Notes under the pieces: model-generated
Told to the model about the DNA's origin: nothing
Database searches by the model: none
Seen by the model: only the letters and a program-made list of their open reading frames with translations
Translations under genes and position numbers: made by a program
Source of the DNA: Natronorubrum aibiense
GTDB lineage: Archaea; Halobacteriota; Halobacteria; Halobacteriales; Natrialbaceae
NCBI RefSeq assembly: GCF_009392895.1
Contig: NZ_CP045488.1
Coordinates: forward strand, 372,001 to 436,000
Direction: 5' to 3'
DNA: 64,000 bases
In this document: piece after piece, positions 62,736 to 64,000 of the stretch
How the letters are laid out: each line of letters begins with the position of its first letter
Numbering within the stretch: position 1 is the stretch's first letter

Positions 62736-63923
62736 ATGAAACTCGATGGCATTCGCGTGCTCGATCTCTCGCGGCTGTTGCCCGGACCCTACGCGACGCA
62801 ACTGCTCGCCGACTCGGGTGCCGAGGTCGTGAAAGTGGAAGATACCGGCGCGGGCGACTACGCGCGAGCGATGGAACCCCTGACGTCCCGCGACGTCGGG
62901 GCGATTTTCGAGATGGTCAACCGAGGCAAACGCAGCGTCGCGATCGACCTGAAAGACGAGGATGGACGGACGGCGTTCTATCGCCTCGTCGAAGACGCCG
63001 ACGTCGTCCTCGAGGGGTTCCGGCCGGGTGTGGTCGATCGACTGGGGATCGACTACGAGACGCTCACCGAGTACAACGAGGACCTGATCTACTGTTCGTT
63101 GACCGGCTACGGACAGAACGGCCCTTGGGCGGATCGGGCCGGCCACGATCTCAACTACGTCTCGCTGGCCGGACTGATGGATCTGACCCGTGATTCGACG
63201 GCCGAGAAGCCACAGGTTCCCGGCTACCAGATCGGTGATATGGCCGGCGGGCTGTTCGCCGCCTTCGCCATCGTCGGCGCGGTGCTCTCGCGAGAACTCG
63301 GCAACACCGATGGCGAATACATCGACGTCGCGATGACCGACGTCGTCGCCTCGTTCTCCCAGTCGGTCGCCTACCAGTCGTTGACCGGCGACCCGGCCGA
63401 ACCGCGACCGGGAGAGACACCGCTGACCGGCGGCGTCCCATGGTACGACAGCTACGAGACCGCCGACGGGAAGTGGATCACGCTCGGCGCGCTCGAGCCG
63501 AAGTTCTGGCGAGCGTTCTGTGAGGCCATTGACCGGGACGACCTCGTCGACGCCCACGGCTCGGAGAACCCGGACGTGCTCGCCGCCTTAGCGGAGGAAC
63601 TGCGAGCCCTGTTTCGCGAGCGGACGCGAGACGAGTGGGAGACCGTCCTCGGTGACGTCGACGCGGCGTTCGCCGGGGTGTACGCACCCGCAGAGACGGT
63701 CGATCATCCCCAATTCCGGGCTCGAGACCTCGTCGTCCGACCCGACGACGCGCCACCGCGGCTCGGTTTTCCCGCCTGCGGCAGCGCCGTCCCGGAGACG
63801 ACCGACGAGACCGTACCGGTCCACGGCGAACACAGCCGCGAGTATCTCGCCGGTGCGGGCTACGACGACGACGAAATCGAGACGCTCCTCGAGTCTGGAG
63901 TCATCCGTCGGGACGCGCCGTAG
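62736..63923 (+). CDS. CaiB/BaiF-family CoA-transferase or alpha-methylacyl-CoA racemase
   Basis: A 395-residue class III CoA-transferase superfamily protein. The N-terminal ILDLSRLLPGPYATQLL-like start, VEGFRPGVVDRLGIDY and GHDLNYVSLAGLM (His as in the racemase active site) are present, and DMAGGLFAAFAIV holds the Asp. The combination favours alpha-methylacyl-CoA racemase, but CoA-transfer from succinyl-CoA cannot be excluded. ATG 62736 was chosen over 62724. Confidence 0.82.
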   Translation: MKLDGIRVLDLSRLLPGPYATQLLADSGAEVVKVEDTGAGDYARAMEPLTSRDVGAIFEMVNRGKRSVAIDLKDEDGRTAFYRLVEDADVVLEGFRPGVVDRLGIDYETLTEYNEDLIYCSLTGYGQNGPWADRAGHDLNYVSLAGLMDLTRDSTAEKPQVPGYQIGDMAGGLFAAFAIVGAVLSRELGNTDGEYIDVAMTDVVASFSQSVAYQSLTGDPAEPRPGETPLTGGVPWYDSYETADGKWITLGALEPKFWRAFCEAIDRDDLVDAHGSENPDVLAALAEELRALFRERTRDEWETVLGDVDAAFAGVYAPAETVDHPQFRARDLVVRPDDAPPRLGFPACGSAVPETTDETVPVHGEHSREYLAGAGYDDDEIETLLESGVIRRDAP

Positions 63924-64000
63924 CACGTCGTACCGAGCCTGCCCTTCGTGTAGTTGGAGAGGCAAATACGGATCGCGCTGATGCGGTTCCGATCGGGCTA

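Noticed and set aside
1-64000. Over-representation of CTCGAG as a regulatory signal
   Set aside because: It occurs mostly inside genes as Leu-Glu codon pairs and reflects haloarchaeal codon preference.

Overview
This window is chromosomal DNA of a halophilic archaeon (class Halobacteria). The proteins are acidic, GC is high, and Leu-Glu is very often encoded as CTC GAG. Most transcripts look leaderless, with AT-rich TATA boxes about 25 bases upstream of the start codon. Haloarchaea-specific genes include bacterioruberin synthesis, Bat-type HTH regulators, a cdrS-ftsZ2 operon, the AglM/AglJ S-layer N-glycosylation enzymes, a GfcR-type regulator and a glutamate-mutase S subunit. The style fits Natrialbaceae (Natrinema/Haloterrigena-like), but I cannot fix the genus from this sequence. 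It is mainly core-type chromosome; I see no prophage, plasmid module or CRISPR array.

Layout. 0-7 kb: carotenoid block (crtD-lyeJ-cruF forward, crtB reverse) followed by a reverse Bat-like PAS/GAF/HTH regulator. 7-16.5 kb: small zinc-ribbon proteins, msrB, a YihY/BrkB membrane protein, a second and very large Bat-like sensor-regulator with a degenerate receiver domain, a phosphoribosyltransferase, a frameshifted NAD(P)H-hydrate dehydratase, a methyltransferase and lplA. 16.9-24.4 kb: acyl-CoA ligase, Rio2 kinase, ribosomal protein L15e, a universal stress protein, a frameshifted low-molecular-weight phosphatase/arsenate-reductase gene, an orphan mamA and gfcR. 24.5-30 kb: thrS with a structured leader, pyrE, aglM and aglJ. 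30-34 kb: small regulators, a JAMM-like protein lacking key residues, VOC and aldo-keto reductase genes, and a relic of a MoaD-like gene. 34.2-37.9 kb, the most unusual stretch: a probable IS200/IS605 end relic, a duplicated 3' piece of tRNA-Tyr next to the intact tRNA-Tyr, the cell-division cluster cdrL-cdrS-ftsZ2 with an array of GTAAGAC/GTCTTAC motifs, and then nine tandem 28-bp repeats directly behind ftsZ2. 37.9-52 kb: ncsA (tRNA thiolation), hydrolase and thioesterase genes, HTH regulators, nfo, a cold-shock protein, a YchF-type GTPase, cstA, an ArsA/Get3 ATPase and a CobW-type GTPase. 52-64 kb: membrane proteins, a membrane-fused spermidine synthase-like protein, two stress proteins, and a scattered acyl-CoA metabolism set (AMP ligase, orphan E1-alpha, acyl-CoA dehydrogenase, two SDRs, class III CoA-transferase/racemase).

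How genes work together. The carotenoid genes take geranylgeranyl diphosphate to phytoene (crtB) and then through lycopene elongation, desaturation and hydration to C50 bacterioruberin; the adjacent Bat-like protein is a plausible light/redox regulator. CdrL, CdrS and FtsZ2 form a division-control unit. AglM supplies UDP-glucuronate and AglJ starts dolichol-phosphate glycan assembly. The 56-64 kb genes look like activation, oxidation and epimerisation of branched or otherwise unusual acyl-CoAs, but they are not one operon and the substrate is unknown. Two genes carry single-base frameshifts; whether these are real mutations or assembly errors cannot be decided from the sequence alone.
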